Shown piece after piece: positions 7,185 through 8,596 of a stretch of DNA of 8,596 bases (position 1 is the first letter of the stretch; each line of letters opens with the position of its first letter). Source of the stretch: AM-0621 sp964573505 (GTDB taxonomy: Bacteria > Planctomycetota > Planctomycetia > Planctomycetales > Planctomycetaceae); the NCBI GenBank assembly GCA_964573505.1, contig CAZNMS010000387.1, forward strand, positions 1-8,596, read 5' to 3'. Below the pieces are notes generated by a model. The model did no database searches. It was not told the origin of the DNA and saw only the letters and a list, made by a program, of their open reading frames with translations. The translations under genes were made by a program, and so were the position numbers.

Positions 7185-7190
7185 CACCTC
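7185..7190 (-). promoter_or_regulatory. Ribosome binding site that decides the xylA start
   Basis: GAGGTG on the - strand, 9 bases before ATG 7175. The alternative GTG start at 7187 is formed by bases of this Shine-Dalgarno and has no ribosome binding site of its own, so the shorter 436-residue protein is preferred. Confidence 0.75.
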
Positions 7191-7294
7191 AGAAGAATTT
7201 TGATCCTGCGAGAGCGCGACCCCTCACTAGCAGCGACCGCAAGGACGAATTGCAAAGGGGCGGGACGATATTGGTTGCTCGACGGGGAAAAAAG

Positions 7295-8443
7295 TCAGCG
7301 GTTTTTAGGGGCGAACGTTCCGTCGACGAGCGGTAACAACTGCCTCCGCAAATCTTCTGCAACCAGTCGCTGCGCTCGTTCGTTCGGATGCGCATCAAAC
7401 GGATTGACCGTCAGACGTTCGCCCGCATGAGCCTGCAGCGCGGGCAGCAAGTCGATGCACGGGATTCCTCGTTCGCGACAGCCGGCACTGATCTGCTGAT
7501 GAATCTCGGCAAAGGGATATTGCTCACCGAGGTTGTGCAGAAACGGAAAGACGACGACGACGAATTGCGAGTCGTTGCTGCGCGTTAATTCGTCGACTCG
7601 ACTCAGCGCGTTCGTCATGCGATCCCATGCGGCGCCCGCGTAGTACTCCTTTACGAAGTCGTAGTAATTGTGTGCTGACGACTGCCTCAGAAGGATCGAG
7701 CGGTAATAGGCCCAATTAAAGAAGTACGTGTCGCGCCACAAGAAGAACTGCGGTCGATCACGCAGAGCAGCAAGCTCGTCGTTAAAGGCCATTGGGCGAT
7801 CATGAAACATCTCGATGTCGTTGAGACACATCACATACGCCGCGACTTCGACGCGATGCCCGTTCGAGTAAAGCTGCGTGAGCACAGCTTCGCCCCACAA
7901 AATGTCGCTGCCGGGCTTCGAGAGATTTGAGATGACAAACTTGCCGCCGGTCCGCGGATCAGTCGCGAGGTCCGTTTGCAGTTGATTGCTAAAGCGATCG
8001 GCGACGCGCGGGACTCCGTGCCCGAATGTGAAACTGTCTCCGAGAAAGCAGAGATGAGTGCGATGCACTCCGCTGCTTGTGCTCAATGAAGCGCGGGTCG
8101 GGAACTCACGATCGTCGCGGTACTCGATTCCCGAGCCATCTTTGAAAGCGAGCACTTTCAAATCCGGCTGAGCATGCACTGCAAACCATCGGTGCGAAAC
8201 GTTCGTCATGTCGAACGAATCGGTCGTGTCATAGAAGAGCGCGAAGCCCACTTCGATTGCCGTCAATGCGACGAGCACGCACCACGACGACAATGCCGCA
8301 TGCACGCCTTGCCGTGCTCGTCGTCGCTCGCGGAGTCGACGTCTCAACTTCAAGAGCGCGAACGGCATCGCCGCAAGCACCGCGAGCCATAACCCCATTG
8401 CGATGAGGTAGCCGTCGGGAATCTGCAAGAAGAGAGACCACAT
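7295..8443 (-). CDS. Membrane-anchored SGNH/GDSL hydrolase family protein
   Basis: SGNH hydrolases are Ser-His esterases acting on acyl groups of lipids, polysaccharides or peptidoglycan. This 382-residue protein shows the family blocks: FLGDSFTFGHG with nucleophile Ser137, SKPGSD with Gly178, MCLNDIE with Asn208, and FDAHPNE with Asp350 and His352. Two hydrophobic segments lie at about 11-33 and 49-71, separated by an Arg-rich loop (RRRLRERRRARQ); by the positive-inside rule the loop is cytoplasmic and the catalytic domain periplasmic. I chose ATG 8443 because AGGA lies 6 bases upstream; the frame extends to 8485, but those 14 codons are translated from repeat copy 3. The Cys, Trp and Tyr-rich middle (about 235-275) has no motif I recognise. 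The substrate is unknown. Deacylation of an imported or surface polysaccharide is possible, given xylA downstream, but this is a guess. No lipobox or acyltransferase domain is seen. Confidence 0.85.
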   Translation of the reverse strand: MWSLFLQIPDGYLIAMGLWLAVLAAMPFALLKLRRRLRERRRARQGVHAALSSWCVLVALTAIEVGFALFYDTTDSFDMTNVSHRWFAVHAQPDLKVLAFKDGSGIEYRDDREFPTRASLSTSSGVHRTHLCFLGDSFTFGHGVPRVADRFSNQLQTDLATDPRTGGKFVISNLSKPGSDILWGEAVLTQLYSNGHRVEVAAYVMCLNDIEMFHDRPMAFNDELAALRDRPQFFLWRDTYFFNWAYYRSILLRQSSAHNYYDFVKEYYAGAAWDRMTNALSRVDELTRSNDSQFVVVVFPFLHNLGEQYPFAEIHQQISAGCRERGIPCIDLLPALQAHAGERLTVNPFDAHPNERAQRLVAEDLRRQLLPLVDGTFAPKNR

Positions 8444-8449
8444 AGAGCA

Positions 8450-8453
8450 TCCT
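8450..8453 (-). promoter_or_regulatory. Ribosome binding site of the SGNH hydrolase gene
   Basis: AGGA on the - strand, 6 bases before ATG 8443. It favours this start over the in-frame upstream ATG at 8485, which lies within repeat copy 3. Confidence 0.6.
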
Positions 8454-8468
8454 GATGCGACGATCGTC

Positions 8469-8567
8469 GTAGCATGGGATTGCATCCCGTGCAGTCTTTG
8501 TCGAACAACTCTGAATCAGCAGAAGAGCATCGCCAGAAGAAGAGCACGGACTGGAAGTCCATGCTAG
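8469..8567. repeat. Palindromic intergenic repeat, copy 3 (imperfect, mixed arms)
   Basis: The left arm (8469-8492) carries the GGGAT/ATCCC mini-hairpin with loop TGC; the right arm (8544-8567), read on the opposite strand, carries GGACT/AGTCC with loop TCC. The arms therefore still form their own hairpins but pair poorly with each other in the middle. The centre is 51 bases rather than 42. The right arm ends GCTAG instead of GCTAC. The element lies about 25 bases upstream of the SGNH hydrolase ATG, with nothing recognisable between it and the window end. Confidence 0.85.
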
Positions 8568-8596
8568 TGCGCTTCCAAGTGGATTGAATTAGCGAG

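Noticed and set aside
7176..7187. GTG start for xylA four codons upstream
   Set aside because: The GTG is part of the GAGGTG ribosome binding site, and ATG 7175 gives the family's normal N-terminus.
7280..7294. Run of six T (on the - strand) right after the SGNH hydrolase stop as a terminator
   Set aside because: No convincing GC-rich stem directly precedes the T-run; only a short GAACGTTC palindrome lies inside the coding end.
7191..7294. Promoter of xylA
   Set aside because: TTGCAA with a 17-base spacer can be found on the - strand, but the matching -10 (TGCTAG) is poor, so no promoter is called.

Overview
The window carries six protein-coding genes and three copies of one palindromic intergenic repeat. 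The organism is most likely a member of the Planctomycetota (Planctomycetia). This rests on the overall flavour of the TypA and class II xylose isomerase proteins, a UvrA-like protein that departs from the canonical family, and hairpin repeats whose core reads GTAGCATGG...CCGTGC, which I associate from memory with planctomycete genomes. The assignment is an inference and has not been checked by any search.

Layout. (1) 216-3050, + strand: a full-length UvrA-family DNA-repair ATPase that looks like a divergent paralogue. (2) 3047-3136: repeat copy 1, lying between the convergent 3' ends of the uvrA-like gene and typA and supplying the uvrA stop codon. (3) 3167-4978, - strand: typA/bipA, a ribosome-associated translational GTPase. 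(4) 4979-5370: a 392-base gene-free stretch holding repeat copy 2, the longest and most perfect inverted repeat here. (5) 5371-7175, - strand: xylA, then 12 bases later a small antitoxin gene, then a RelE/YafQ-like toxin gene that overlaps the antitoxin by 4 bases. The three look co-transcribed. (6) 7295-8443, - strand: a membrane-anchored SGNH/GDSL hydrolase, with repeat copy 3 just upstream of it.

How the genes relate. uvrA (genome repair) and typA (ribosome assembly and stress adaptation) are unrelated housekeeping functions that face each other. xylA (D-xylose/D-xylulose interconversion) has no xylulokinase, transporter or regulator beside it, so it is not part of a classical xyl operon here. 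Its nearest partners are the toxin-antitoxin pair downstream and the secreted-type SGNH hydrolase upstream on the same strand.

The two signals most worth following are these. The UvrA-like protein has three substitutions (signature motif of the first ABC domain, Walker B Asp and switch His of the second) that all fall in one of its two composite ATP sites, leaving the other intact. The repeat family shows paired base changes inside each arm that keep a small hairpin, so the structure rather than the sequence appears to be conserved. No rRNA, tRNA, CRISPR array, transposase or phage gene was seen.
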